Source: JAOTVV01 sp041602035
Lineage (GTDB): Bacteria; Gemmatimonadota; Gemmatimonadetes; Gemmatimonadales; GWC2-71-9
Reading direction: 5' to 3'
NCBI GenBank assembly: GCA_041602035.1
Contig: JBFIHA010000012.1
Coordinates: 8,628 to 72,627, forward strand
Length of the DNA stretch: 64,000 nt
The notes beneath the pieces were generated by a model. The model worked only from the letters and a program-made list of their open reading frames with translations. It was not told the DNA's origin and made no database searches. The translations under genes were made by a program, and so were the position numbers. Shown here one piece after another: positions 18,921-27,677 of the stretch (positions within the stretch are counted from its first letter, which is position 1; every line of letters starts with the position of its first letter).

Positions 18921-19376
18921 CTACCGCGACGGCATCGTCACCTTGGAGAAGTGATACTGCGCGATCTTCCAGCGCCCGCCGTCTCGGACCCGCGTCTCGG
19001 AGTAACGCCAGGATCCGGTTTCCGCCTCACCGCCCGGCAGCGTGAGCGTGCCGTCCAGGTAGGCGACGGCGATCGCCACGTCGCCCAGCACTTTGACGTC
19101 GGGCGCGCGGAGCGTGAAGCTCGCGCGGAAGCCGGCCTCGTAGGCGGCCTGGAGCGCGGCCGGATTGAACCCCCTCACCAGCAGCGCCCCCCCAAACAGG
19201 AAGCCTCGCGTGTCTGCGGTGTAGAACTGCGCGAGCCCTTCGAAATCGCCGGCGCTCCACGCGGCCAGTGTCTCGGTCATGGCGGCGCGAACGTCGGCGT
19301 TCTGCGCTTGGCCGGTCGCAGGCAAAACGAGGCTCGTGAGAACGATCGAGACGACCATCCAACGTGTCATGGACAT
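18921..19376 (-). CDS. Secreted SnoaL/DUF4440-like (NTF2-fold) protein
   Basis: Encodes 151 residues: signal peptide (about 1-24, ending GQAQ) and a cone-shaped NTF2-like domain (VRAAMTETLAAWSAGDFEGLAQFYTADT; DGGRWKIAQYHFS). Such domains in secreted proteins often bind small ligands; no catalytic residues can be assigned. GGGAG lies 10 nt before the ATG at 19376. The MMPL gene diverges from it across a 65-nt gap. Confidence 0.8.
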   Translation of the reverse strand: MSMTRWMVVSIVLTSLVLPATGQAQNADVRAAMTETLAAWSAGDFEGLAQFYTADTRGFLFGGALLVRGFNPAALQAAYEAGFRASFTLRAPDVKVLGDVAIAVAYLDGTLTLPGGEAETGSWRYSETRVRDGGRWKIAQYHFSKVTMPSR

Positions 19377-19441
19377 GAGAGTGGCTCCCTTGCTCGTTAC
19401 GGCAAAGCTGACGTGACCGGTCGCCGCTCGCCAGGTGCCGC

Positions 19442-21604
19442 ATGCCGGAGGGACCGCGCGTGACGGCACCGCCACGCAACCGCGCGCCGCGCCGATTCCC
19501 GCCCGAAGTGCTGTACGCCGGCCTCGCGGCGCTCAGCATCCTGGTCGTGGTGCAGTATGTCGATCTCTCACCCCGCGTGGAAAGCGAGTTCTTCTTCTCG
19601 GAAGAAGACCCACAGCTCCAGGCGTCGATCGAGATCGACCGCCGCTTCCCTTCCCCACCGCAGATCATCGTACGCGCCGAGCCCCCGGATCTCTCGGACC
19701 CTGGGTACGAGACGGCCATCCGCGACCTCACCGCCGACTTCGAGAACGTGCCCGGCCTCATCGGCGTGTACAGCGCGGCCAATCAGGACGCGTTCACGAG
19801 CCCGCTGTGGTCGCGGCTGCTCCTCACACCGGACGGGTCCGCGACCAACATCGTGCTCAGCACCGACGGCACCGACCCCGCCGCCCTCGTGCCGAGGATC
19901 GAGGCGGTGGTGGAGCGGCACGCCGGACCGAACCTGGATCTCCGACTCTCGGGCGTACCGTACGTGGTGGAGCTGATTCGGCGCAGCCTGTTCCGCGACC
20001 TCCTCGTGTTCAGCTCGGCCGCGCTCGTGGTGTTCGGGCTCGTCATCGGCGTGGTGTATCGCCGCGGGCGCATCGTGGTGGGGGCACTCTCGGCGTGTCT
20101 CACGGCCTGTGCGCTCACGCTGTCGCTCGCCCAGCTGGCCGGTATCGCGATCGGGCTCCTGACCGCGAACATCACGACCATCGTGTTCGTGATCACGCTG
20201 TCGCACGTGGTGTTCCTGACGTCCAACTGGCAGGTGACCCAGCCGAATGGTGACGCGTCATCACCGGATCCCGTCGCCCGGGCCATGCGCCTCACGATCG
20301 TGCCGTCCTTCTGGTGCATGTTCACCACGCTGTGCGGGTTCCTGAGCCTGCTCATCGCCACGGCTGAGCCGCTCCGCGAGCTGGGGATGGCCGGCGCCAT
20401 TGGCACCCTCACCGCCCTCGCGGTGGCCTACGGCGTGTACCCCCCGTTTCTGCGCGAGAGCACCGTGCCGTCCGCCGTCGGTGCGCGTCGCGGTGACGGC
20501 TGGGTCGGCGCGTTCCTACCGAGCACGCACGCGGCGCGCTGGCTCACCGGCACCGCCGTCGTCGTCGTGATCGCCGGGCTCGGGATGCGGTGGCTCACGA
20601 CCGATCCCAGTCTCCTGTCCTACTTCGCCAACGGTAGCGACATCCGCGCCGGCCTCGAAGCGATCGACCGCGACGGCGGTAGCAGCTCGCTCAACCTGGT
20701 GGTGCGGGAGACGAACGACGGGTTGATCGACACCGATGCCGCCTACGACAAGATGTGGGCGCTCCAGGATACGCTGGAGGCGGACCCGTCCGTCGGCGTG
20801 GTGCTGTCGCCCGCGGTGCTCCTGGCGGATGCCAAGCGGGCACCGCTCGCCGGGTTCCTGGGCTGGCGCCAGCTGTTGCGTATCCTCGAGAGTCCGCGAC
20901 TGGGCCGCATCGCGCTCAGCTTCGTGACCCCGGAGCACGACCAGGGACTGTTCTACCTCCGGATGCGGGAAGCCGGACGCGACGCGTCCCGCGCCGATAT
21001 CATCGAGCGCATGACGCGCTACGTGGGCGAGAGGGATCTCGAGCTCGTCATGGTGGGCGGGCAGTACGATCTTCAGGCGCAGCTGGGCCGCCTGATCGGC
21101 TGGAGCCTGCGCAACGCGATCGGCGGGCTGCTGCTCCTGTTCATCGCGGTGGCGTTCATCGTATCCCGCTCGTCGCGTGCCTCCGCGATCATGGTGGCGT
21201 GCCTGACGTCGATCCCGCTCGTGATCCTCGGGGTGCTCGGGCACTTCCGCGTCCCGCTCGACATGATCGCCTCGCCCGCGGTGAACGTGTCGCTCGCGAT
21301 GGGGGTGGACTCGATGATCCATCTGGCGGTGCGGGCGCGGCGGCTGCGGGCGGATAACACCAGTCCACTCGACCCGTGGTTCAAGGCACGCGCGCAGCTG
21401 TGGCGGCCCATCCTGGGCGCGAGCCTGATCGTGTGCGCGGGGTTCGGCATCTTCAGCCTGTCCGCGTTTCCCCCCACGCAGCGGTTCGGGATGGCGGTCA
21501 TCCTGGGCACGCTCACGGCGGCGGCGGTGACGTTGATTGCGGTACCACTGGGGGCGGTTAGGCGGTTGACGAGTAGGCGGTTAGGCGGTTGGACATCTAA
21601 ATGA
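19442..21604 (+). CDS. MMPL/RND-family exporter
   Basis: A 720-residue protein with the duplicated RND layout: TM1, a large periplasmic loop (about residues 45-180), TM2-6, TM7 near residue 370, a second loop (about 385-550) and TM8-12. AMGVDSMIHLAVRA and ITTIVFVITLSHVVFLTSNW are the paired TM4-type segments. Half the size of AcrB-type pumps, it belongs with the hydrophobe/lipid-exporting MMPL branch. Its last 15 or so residues (RRLTSRRLGGWTSK) are encoded by a tandem octamer array, so the natural C-terminus may have been altered. Confidence 0.85.
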   Translation: MPEGPRVTAPPRNRAPRRFPPEVLYAGLAALSILVVVQYVDLSPRVESEFFFSEEDPQLQASIEIDRRFPSPPQIIVRAEPPDLSDPGYETAIRDLTADFENVPGLIGVYSAANQDAFTSPLWSRLLLTPDGSATNIVLSTDGTDPAALVPRIEAVVERHAGPNLDLRLSGVPYVVELIRRSLFRDLLVFSSAALVVFGLVIGVVYRRGRIVVGALSACLTACALTLSLAQLAGIAIGLLTANITTIVFVITLSHVVFLTSNWQVTQPNGDASSPDPVARAMRLTIVPSFWCMFTTLCGFLSLLIATAEPLRELGMAGAIGTLTALAVAYGVYPPFLRESTVPSAVGARRGDGWVGAFLPSTHAARWLTGTAVVVVIAGLGMRWLTTDPSLLSYFANGSDIRAGLEAIDRDGGSSSLNLVVRETNDGLIDTDAAYDKMWALQDTLEADPSVGVVLSPAVLLADAKRAPLAGFLGWRQLLRILESPRLGRIALSFVTPEHDQGLFYLRMREAGRDASRADIIERMTRYVGERDLELVMVGGQYDLQAQLGRLIGWSLRNAIGGLLLLFIAVAFIVSRSSRASAIMVACLTSIPLVILGVLGHFRVPLDMIASPAVNVSLAMGVDSMIHLAVRARRLRADNTSPLDPWFKARAQLWRPILGASLIVCAGFGIFSLSAFPPTQRFGMAVILGTLTAAAVTLIAVPLGAVRRLTSRRLGGWTSK
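21555..21593. repeat. Octamer array CGGTTAGG inside the 3' end of the MMPL gene
   Basis: Units CGGTTAGG (21555), CGGTTGAC (21563), a 7-nt GAGTAGG, CGGTTAGG (21578) and CGGTTGGA (21586). The array is read in frame as the last codons of the MMPL gene and ends 8 nt before its TAA terminates. Same family as the arrays at 24121, 25803, 38671, 45368 and 61173. Confidence 0.8.
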
Positions 21605-21616
21605 AGGCGAGGGACG

Positions 21617-22081
21617 ATGAGTTTGGGTCAGGATTTCGCGCGGATCTATGGGCGGGAGTTGGATCGGTTGGCGAACGAGGTCGCCGAGTATCGGAGCGAT
21701 GCGGAGCTGTGGTCGACCGTGGGGGCGCAGAAGAACCCGCCGGGCGCGCTGGCGCTGCACGTGGTGGGTGGGCTGTTGGCCATGATCGGGGCGGCGTTGG
21801 GGGGCACGGGGTACGTGCGGGACCGTGAGCGCGAGTTCAGCGGACGCGGCGTGCCGCGCGACGAGGTGGTGCGCCGCATTCGGGAGTGCCGAGACGTGAT
21901 CGTCCCGGTGCTGGAAGGATTGGACGACGCCGCGCTCGCCGCCACGTATCCCGGTAAGACCCCGCCGCGGCTCCAGGGGAGCACGACCCAGGGCTTCCTC
22001 ATCCACCTTGTGTGGCACCTTGGGTGGCATCTGGGCCAGGTGTACTACCATCGGGTAGGGATTGCGGAGCACGAAGCCTAG
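21617..22081 (+). CDS. DinB/DUF1572-like protein
   Basis: A 154-residue four-helix-bundle protein. Conserved His positions in LALHVVGGL and IHLVWHLGWHLGQVYYH form the usual DinB triad that binds a divalent metal. Family members include thiol-dependent transferases, but no specific reaction can be assigned. It starts 12 nt after the MMPL stop and may be in its operon. Confidence 0.8.
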   Translation: MSLGQDFARIYGRELDRLANEVAEYRSDAELWSTVGAQKNPPGALALHVVGGLLAMIGAALGGTGYVRDREREFSGRGVPRDEVVRRIRECRDVIVPVLEGLDDAALAATYPGKTPPRLQGSTTQGFLIHLVWHLGWHLGQVYYHRVGIAEHEA

Positions 22082-22310
22082 CCGGTCCAACGATCCCGAC
22101 ACCCTCGCCGTGGCGCAGACGTTCCGGTTCCGGGGAGAGTTGAATCAGGAACGGCGCCTGGTGTTCGACAGCAGGGAATCCGGCTGAGGTGCGCGGGCCC
22201 TGCAGACTCCCATGAATCTCGCGACCGCCCCGACCGTATTGACAGCATGTGGCCCTCCGGTTTCTTGCACCATCGAGCCTTTCTTTCATGAGCGATCCAA
22301 GGAGCGAGTG

Positions 22311-24125
22311 ATGCGACGCACCATCGAGCGAGCGCGACGAGCGGTCCTCTTCGGCCTTACCGCGGGCGTTCTACTCGCGATCCCGGGCGCCAGCATGGCG
22401 CAAGACGCCGGCGCCCGCGTGCCTAACGAGCGCTGGATGCAGTACGCGGACGTGCGGCAGGCGGGCTTCGACCCCGCGGCCCTCGAGGCGGCGCGCGAGA
22501 CGTGGGAATTGCTCCCGTCCTCGGCGTTCCTCGTGATCGCCGACGGCGCGGTGGTGGCCGCATGGGGCGAAGTGGAGCGGCGGTTCATGTGCCACTCGGT
22601 GCGTAAGAGCTTCCTCTCCGCCCTGTACGGGATCTACTGGGACCGCGGCCAGATCGACCTCAACAAGACGCTGGCCGACCTCGGCATCGACGACGAGCCG
22701 GACACGCTGTACGACTCCGAGCAACAGGCGCGCATCCTCGACCTGCTTAAGGCGCGCTCCGGCGTGTTCCATCCCGCGGCCTACGCGGGCCGCACGGATT
22801 CCCGGCCGCGTGGCAGCGAGGGACCGGGCCGCTACTTCGCCTACAACAACTGGGACTTCAACACGTCGGCGACGATCCTCATGCAGGAGACCGGCGAGGA
22901 CGTGTTCGAGGCGTTCGACCGCTACTTCGCCCGGCCGCTCGCGATGGAAGACTGGCGCCTCTCCGACGGCTACTACCACTACGAGCGCGACAAGTCAAAG
23001 TACCCGGCCTACCCGTTCCGCCTGTCGGCCCGCGACGCGGCGCGGTTCGGACTGCTGTTTGCCCGCGAGGGGATGTGGGCCGACCAGCGCATCCTGTCCG
23101 AACACTGGGTGCGCCGCAGCTCGGCACTCTACTCGATCGACAACGACATCATGGGCTACGGCTTCTACTGGTGGATCCTGCGCGACCCCCGGCTCGCCAA
23201 ACACGGGATGTACGCGGCCCTCGGCGTGGGGAACCAGATGATCGCGGTGCTGCCCAAGCTGGACATGGTAATCGTAAACCGCGCCAACACGTATCAGGGC
23301 CAGGGTACGCCGATGCCGGCGCTGCTCAACCTGATCGACCAGGTCCTCACGGCGCGAACCGGCACACCGGCACCGGACCCGACGCTCGTCCCGCTCGAGG
23401 GACGCCCCGACCCGTTGATCACGCATCTCGCGACCGAGCGGCTCCAAGACTTCGTGGGTACGTGGGTCTACCCCGCCCCGCCGCTAGGTCTACCCGCGCG
23501 CACCACCGGGCGCATCACCGCGGGTGACGGCCACCTGGTGCTCGACGTGCCGGTGCGCGGCACGTTCCGGCTCTATCTCCAGGACGACGGCACGCTCCAC
23601 TCCGAAGACAGCTACGAGCGCTACGTGCCGGTGCGGGACGAGGCCGGGGCGCTCGCTGGCGTCGCCGACCTGGAGTCGATCGTGACCGCCGGGATCATGG
23701 CCGCGGCGAACGGGCAACCCGACCGTGCCGACCGCCTGCTCGCGATGGGCGATCCGCTGGGCGGAACCTCGATCGCGGTGGGACGCGCCGTGGCCGATCT
23801 TCTGGCCGGGCGCGAGGCGGTGGCGGAGCAGCGCGTCCAGTCACTCGCGGTCGAGACCGAGGCGCGGCGGGTGGAGCTGGAAGTGAACGCCGTGGGGTAC
23901 CTGCTGCTCCAGTCTGAGAAGGCGGACCAGGCACTGGAGGTGTTCGCGCTCAACACTCGTGTGTTCCCCGATGCGTTCAATACGTGGGACAGCTTGGGCG
24001 AGGCGCACATGGTGCTGGGCCACAATGAAGAAGCGATCCGCGCCTACGAGCGGTCGCTCGCGCTCAACCCGGAGAACACGAACGCCGAACGGATGATCGC
24101 GCGGATTCGGGGCGGAGGACGGTAA
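22311..24125 (+). CDS. Secreted beta-lactamase-class-C-like serine hydrolase with TPR tail
   Basis: A 604-residue protein: signal peptide (1-30, ending ASMAQ), a class C beta-lactamase/DD-peptidase-like domain (about 40-390) with S96-V-R-K99 as the SxxK nucleophile motif and YNN (in FAYNNWDFN) as the YxN motif, a beta domain (about 400-500), and two or three C-terminal TPRs (ALEVFALNTRVFPDAFNTWDSLGEAH; AIRAYERSLALNPEN). Such enzymes are esterases or peptidases rather than true beta-lactamases. GGAG lies 6 nt before the ATG. Its TAA (24123-24125) is part of a tandem octamer array. Confidence 0.85.
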   Translation: MRRTIERARRAVLFGLTAGVLLAIPGASMAQDAGARVPNERWMQYADVRQAGFDPAALEAARETWELLPSSAFLVIADGAVVAAWGEVERRFMCHSVRKSFLSALYGIYWDRGQIDLNKTLADLGIDDEPDTLYDSEQQARILDLLKARSGVFHPAAYAGRTDSRPRGSEGPGRYFAYNNWDFNTSATILMQETGEDVFEAFDRYFARPLAMEDWRLSDGYYHYERDKSKYPAYPFRLSARDAARFGLLFAREGMWADQRILSEHWVRRSSALYSIDNDIMGYGFYWWILRDPRLAKHGMYAALGVGNQMIAVLPKLDMVIVNRANTYQGQGTPMPALLNLIDQVLTARTGTPAPDPTLVPLEGRPDPLITHLATERLQDFVGTWVYPAPPLGLPARTTGRITAGDGHLVLDVPVRGTFRLYLQDDGTLHSEDSYERYVPVRDEAGALAGVADLESIVTAGIMAAANGQPDRADRLLAMGDPLGGTSIAVGRAVADLLAGREAVAEQRVQSLAVETEARRVELEVNAVGYLLLQSEKADQALEVFALNTRVFPDAFNTWDSLGEAHMVLGHNEEAIRAYERSLALNPENTNAERMIARIRGGGR

Positions 24126-24186
24126 GACGGTAAGATGGTAAGACGGTAGGACGGTAGGGCGGTAGGCCGGCGGGCGTACCGTCTTA
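24121..24186. repeat. Octamer array GGTARGAC at the serine-hydrolase stop codon
   Basis: Six clean octamers from 24121 to 24168: GGTAAGAC, GGTAAGAT, GGTAAGAC, GGTAGGAC, GGTAGGGC, GGTAGGCC, then a degenerate unit and one inverted copy (TACCGTCTTA, 24177-24186). The first unit contains the stop codon of the upstream gene. The inverted copy allows a hairpin in RNA. Confidence 0.85.
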
Positions 24187-24236
24187 GACAACCGCCCGGC
24201 TTGAGCGCCATCGCCCGCACGGCTAGCGTACGACCA

Positions 24237-25808
24237 ATGCGCGAGCCCAACACGAGCTGTCCCCGCTGCCAGACCTTCCTACCGGAGCCGGCGGCGATCT
24301 GCCCGATCTGCGGGGCGGACATCGAGAGCGGGGTGGTCACGGAGACGGGATCGCCCCCACCCGACGACCTCGAGGTCGTGCGCGCCGCCCTGACGGATGA
24401 GTACGACGTGCTGGACGAGTTGGGGCGCGGCGGTATGGCGGTCGTGTACCGCGCGCGCGAGCGGCGGTTGCAGCGGGACGTGGCGATCAAGGTGCTGCCG
24501 TTCACCCGGACCCGGGAACTGGCGTCGGTCGAGCGCTTCCTCGGCGAGGCGCGCATCGCCGCTCAACTCGAGCACCCCAACATCATCCCGATCCATCGCG
24601 TTGGACGAGCGGGCGAGGTGATCTACTTCGCCATGAAGCTCGTCCGCGGATCGTCGCTGTCTCACCTCCTCCAGGAGCGACACACCCTCCCGGTGTCCGA
24701 AATCCGGAAGCTCCTGAGTGAGGTCGGCGATGCGCTCGCCTACGCCGCCCGCCGCGGCGTGGTGCATCGGGATATCAAGCCCGACAACATCCTGCAGGAA
24801 GCCGAGTCCGGTCGGTACCTCGTAAGCGACTTCGGAATCGCGCGATCGGCGGAAGCGGCGCGGCTCACCGAGACAGGTACGACGGTGGGCACGCCGCGTT
24901 ACATGAGCCCGGAGCAGGCGCGCGGCGAGGTGGTCGACGGTCGGTCGGACATCTACAGTCTCGGCGCCGTGGCCTATCACTGCCTGACCGGACGCCCGCC
25001 GTTCGACAAACCTGACGGCGTCGCGACACTCTACGCGCACGTCCACGAGCCGCTCCCGCACCCGACGCTCACCGCGCCCGATGAGCGCAACCTGTTCGCG
25101 ATCATCGAGCAGATGCTAATCAAGGATCCGAACGGGCGGGTGCAGACCGGCGACGACGTGGTCCGGGCGGCGTCCGGCAAGACGGACGCGGTCGTGGACC
25201 GGGTGTCCGCCGCGACGACTGAGGTGCTCCCGACCTCGGAGCCCGGCGAGGGCGGCGCGGTTGGCCCGATGCGGCGTCTTCGCTCCGCCGCAGGCCGGGT
25301 AATCTCCAAGCGCACGGAGTGGCTGCGCCGCTATCGGGTCGTGCGCTGGGCCACGCGGACGCCGCGGCGGGCAATTATCGTCGTGCTCGCGGGCATCGGC
25401 CTGGTGTGGGGGACACGGACGGCGCTGCACTTCGCCGTGATGCACCGGTCGCGGTGCCCGGAGGGCGCGGCGCAAGCGTCCGTGATGCTGGATCCGATCG
25501 GGAGCCGCCCGGTTGGCCGCCAGCTCGACATCTACTACGACGTGTGCGGGCTGGCCGAGGGGACGGCGTACACGGTGGGGATCTCGCTCTCGCGCAAGGC
25601 CGGCGGCATCGGAGGATTGCTGGGTGGGCGAGACCGACCCGTGGCCGTGAGCTTCGACGAGGCGGCACGCGGTCCCGCGACCAGACGGCACCGCGACATT
25701 ACGGTGCCCGACCTCAGACCCGGAAGCTACACGCTGGCAGTATCGATCAGGTTGGCCGACGGACGCGTGCTCAGCCGCGAGCACGACGTGCAGCTGCTTG
25801 GACGGTAG
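24237..25808 (+). CDS. Receptor-type Ser/Thr protein kinase with N-terminal zinc ribbon
   Basis: A 523-residue protein. Residues 8-25 form a zinc ribbon (CPRC-x10-CPIC), followed by a complete Hanks-type kinase domain (about 57-310): glycine loop GRGGMAVVY, Lys85 in VAIK, HRDIKPDN (177-184), DFG (198-200), SPE. A single membrane helix lies near residue 390 and the C-terminal 110 residues are a beta-rich extracytoplasmic domain with two Cys (SRCPEG; DVCGLAEG). ATG at 24237 has no strong Shine-Dalgarno; a TTG at 24201 is possible. The stop codon lies in an octamer array. Confidence 0.88.
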   Translation: MREPNTSCPRCQTFLPEPAAICPICGADIESGVVTETGSPPPDDLEVVRAALTDEYDVLDELGRGGMAVVYRARERRLQRDVAIKVLPFTRTRELASVERFLGEARIAAQLEHPNIIPIHRVGRAGEVIYFAMKLVRGSSLSHLLQERHTLPVSEIRKLLSEVGDALAYAARRGVVHRDIKPDNILQEAESGRYLVSDFGIARSAEAARLTETGTTVGTPRYMSPEQARGEVVDGRSDIYSLGAVAYHCLTGRPPFDKPDGVATLYAHVHEPLPHPTLTAPDERNLFAIIEQMLIKDPNGRVQTGDDVVRAASGKTDAVVDRVSAATTEVLPTSEPGEGGAVGPMRRLRSAAGRVISKRTEWLRRYRVVRWATRTPRRAIIVVLAGIGLVWGTRTALHFAVMHRSRCPEGAAQASVMLDPIGSRPVGRQLDIYYDVCGLAEGTAYTVGISLSRKAGGIGGLLGGRDRPVAVSFDEAARGPATRRHRDITVPDLRPGSYTLAVSIRLADGRVLSREHDVQLLGR

Positions 25809-25885
25809 GACGGTAAGACGGTAGGACGGTAGGCTCCCGCACGGTACCGTCTTACCGTCTTACCGTCTTACCGTCTTACCGTCTT
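25801..25885. repeat. Long inverted octamer array forming a hairpin at the kinase 3' end
   Basis: Forward octamers CGGTAGGA, CGGTAAGA, CGGTAGGA, CGGTAGG from 25803 to 25833, including the kinase TAG stop (25806-25808). A 12-nt spacer follows, then five perfect ACCGTCTT octamers (25846-25885). The arms are complementary over more than 30 nt if G.U pairs are allowed, so the transcript would fold into one long stem. It may act as a terminator or as a transcript-end stabiliser. Confidence 0.85.
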
Positions 25886-25928
25886 TCGAGGCTTGCGATC
25901 CTCCCCAACCGCGCACAATTCTTCTCCC

Positions 25929-26096
25929 ATGGAGTTCCTCAACTTCCTCATCATCCTGGTCACTGCCTGGCTCCTGTGGCGGCGGCCGGAGAAGGAACGG
26001 CTCGCGTTCGCGCTACTGATCGTGAGCTGCCTCATCATGGCCGTACTGTTCCTGATCGGCACCCACACGTCGCTCATCCCCGGGCTGAACCTGTGA
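25929..26096 (+). CDS. Small two-helix membrane protein, coupled to DsbB-like gene
   Basis: A 55-residue protein with two hydrophobic helices (about 3-18 and 24-44) separated by a basic loop (RRPEKER). Its TGA overlaps the GTG start of the DsbB-like gene (GTGA), so the two are translationally coupled. No family recognised; position suggests a partner of the DsbB-like protein. Confidence 0.65.
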   Translation: MEFLNFLIILVTAWLLWRRPEKERLAFALLIVSCLIMAVLFLIGTHTSLIPGLNL

Positions 26097-27592
26097 CGCT
26101 CCTGTCGCAGGACCGGCTGCGCACCGTGCTCGCGTGGGTGGTGATCGCGCTGATCGGCGTGCCCGTGGGCGGGGCGGTGTGGCTCGGCGTGGTGTACGGG
26201 GAGTCGCCCTGCATCCTGTGCTGGGCGCAACGCACGTCGATGGTGCTGATCGCCCTCGTGGGCCTGTTCGTGCTGCGCTACGGCCCCCGCCCCCGCTACA
26301 TCGGCCTGGTGGTGCTGCTCGGCACGTGGGGCGTGTACATGGCACTCCGCCACTCGGCGCTCCACCTGGCGCGCGACGTGGGCCAGGGGTTCGCCGCGCC
26401 GTACTTCGGCGTCCACACGTACGCCTGGGCCGGGTTCATCCACTTCGTGGTGCTGGTCGCGGTTGCGGTCCTGCTCCTGCTGCTGCGCGAGGACGCGCCC
26501 AGCTACGGGCCGCGCGAGCCGGGCCGAGTGGGGCTGTTCGCCTTCGTGTTGTTCATGGTAGTGGTGGGAGCCAACACGCTCCAGGCATTCATCACCACCG
26601 GGCCACCGCCGTTCATCGGCCAGGCCGATCCGGTGCGCTTCTCGTTGAATCCGCAGCACTGGGTGTGGATGTACGAGGACGAGATCCGGGGGCGCATCTC
26701 GCCCCGGGGATCGTGGACCGTGCCGAGGCCGAACCCGGCGGCGGTCGAGGTCGACACCGACCCCGCCAACGGACCACTCGCGAACCTGCCGGTGCTCGAG
26801 GTAGAGCGCCGGCTCACGATCACGGCACCGATGGGTGGCACGCTCACCGGGTTTGCCCGCGATCCCGCCACGGGCCGGTTCCTCGCGGCGACCGATCACC
26901 ACGGCGTGCTGGTGCTCGACAGCACGCTGTCGCGCGCCGAGCACCGCGTGCTGCTGGATCACCAGTACAGCATCGATCTCACCCCGCTCGCGGGGGCGGC
27001 CTTCGTGGGCGACACGCTGGCCGTGCTGGCCACCAACAAGAGCTACGTGCTCTTGCGGCCTGATCCCGCGGCCGACCCCGACCGCGAGTGGCGCCATTTC
27101 CGGGAGACCGACGGCGGCGTCACCGAGCTGCGCCGCTCGCGCTTCGCCACCGAGCGCGCTCGGCAGATGTACGTGCTCTCGCTGGCCTATGACCGCCAGG
27201 CGGACGAGTTGATCACGGTCACCGTCCCCTCACCGCGGCATCGGCGCATGGTGGTGTCACGCTTCGACCGCGGGGACCGGTTGCTGTCATCGGAGTTCGA
27301 GCCGCGCCTCGCTCCGAGTCTCACGCCGAGCGACTCCGGTCGCACGCTCGCCGAGTACGTGGTCACGGGCGCCGTCGCCGTGGACCGTACGCTCTATGCC
27401 GTGAGCGCCGCATACTCCACGCTGCTGGTGATCGATCTCGACACGAAGCTCGTCACCGCGGCCTACGCCGTGCCCGGCATCGAGCGCCCGGTGGGGCTTG
27501 CCGCACGTGGGTCGGAATTGCTGGTGGCGCAGGCGGACGGCCGGATCGCGGTGATCGCGCGGCCGGATACAAGGAGTCGGACAAGCGAGTAG
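26093..27592 (+). CDS. DsbB-like membrane protein fused to beta-propeller-like domain
   Basis: 499 residues. The first 150 contain four membrane helices and the quinone-proximal CxxC (C40-I-L-C43 followed by WAQR), as in DsbB, which reoxidises DsbA with quinone. No other Cys exists in the whole protein, so the second, DsbA-reacting cysteine pair is missing. A fifth helix (about 145-165) leads to a 330-residue extracytoplasmic region with repeated strand motifs (GTLTGFARDPATGRFLAATDHHGVLVLD; TLYAVSAAYSTLLVIDLDT; LLVAQADGRIAVI), resembling a beta-propeller. The fusion suggests a specialised redox or assembly role. Confidence 0.75.
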   Translation: MTLLSQDRLRTVLAWVVIALIGVPVGGAVWLGVVYGESPCILCWAQRTSMVLIALVGLFVLRYGPRPRYIGLVVLLGTWGVYMALRHSALHLARDVGQGFAAPYFGVHTYAWAGFIHFVVLVAVAVLLLLLREDAPSYGPREPGRVGLFAFVLFMVVVGANTLQAFITTGPPPFIGQADPVRFSLNPQHWVWMYEDEIRGRISPRGSWTVPRPNPAAVEVDTDPANGPLANLPVLEVERRLTITAPMGGTLTGFARDPATGRFLAATDHHGVLVLDSTLSRAEHRVLLDHQYSIDLTPLAGAAFVGDTLAVLATNKSYVLLRPDPAADPDREWRHFRETDGGVTELRRSRFATERARQMYVLSLAYDRQADELITVTVPSPRHRRMVVSRFDRGDRLLSSEFEPRLAPSLTPSDSGRTLAEYVVTGAVAVDRTLYAVSAAYSTLLVIDLDTKLVTAAYAVPGIERPVGLAARGSELLVAQADGRIAVIARPDTRSRTSE

Positions 27593-27677
27593 CTGAGCGT
27601 CGAGGGATGTCGACGGCCAGTGAGCATGTCCGGAGTTTCCCGGAGTCAATTGTCCATCACGGCCTGAGGAGTTTCGA

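Noticed and set aside
22082..22310. A gene remnant after the DinB-like gene (open frame to about 22186)
   Set aside because: A short in-frame run after the DinB stop has no start codon and no recognisable family, so it is not supported.
24121..25885. CRISPR-like arrays
   Set aside because: Repeats are 8-bp tandem units without spacers and no cas genes are present.
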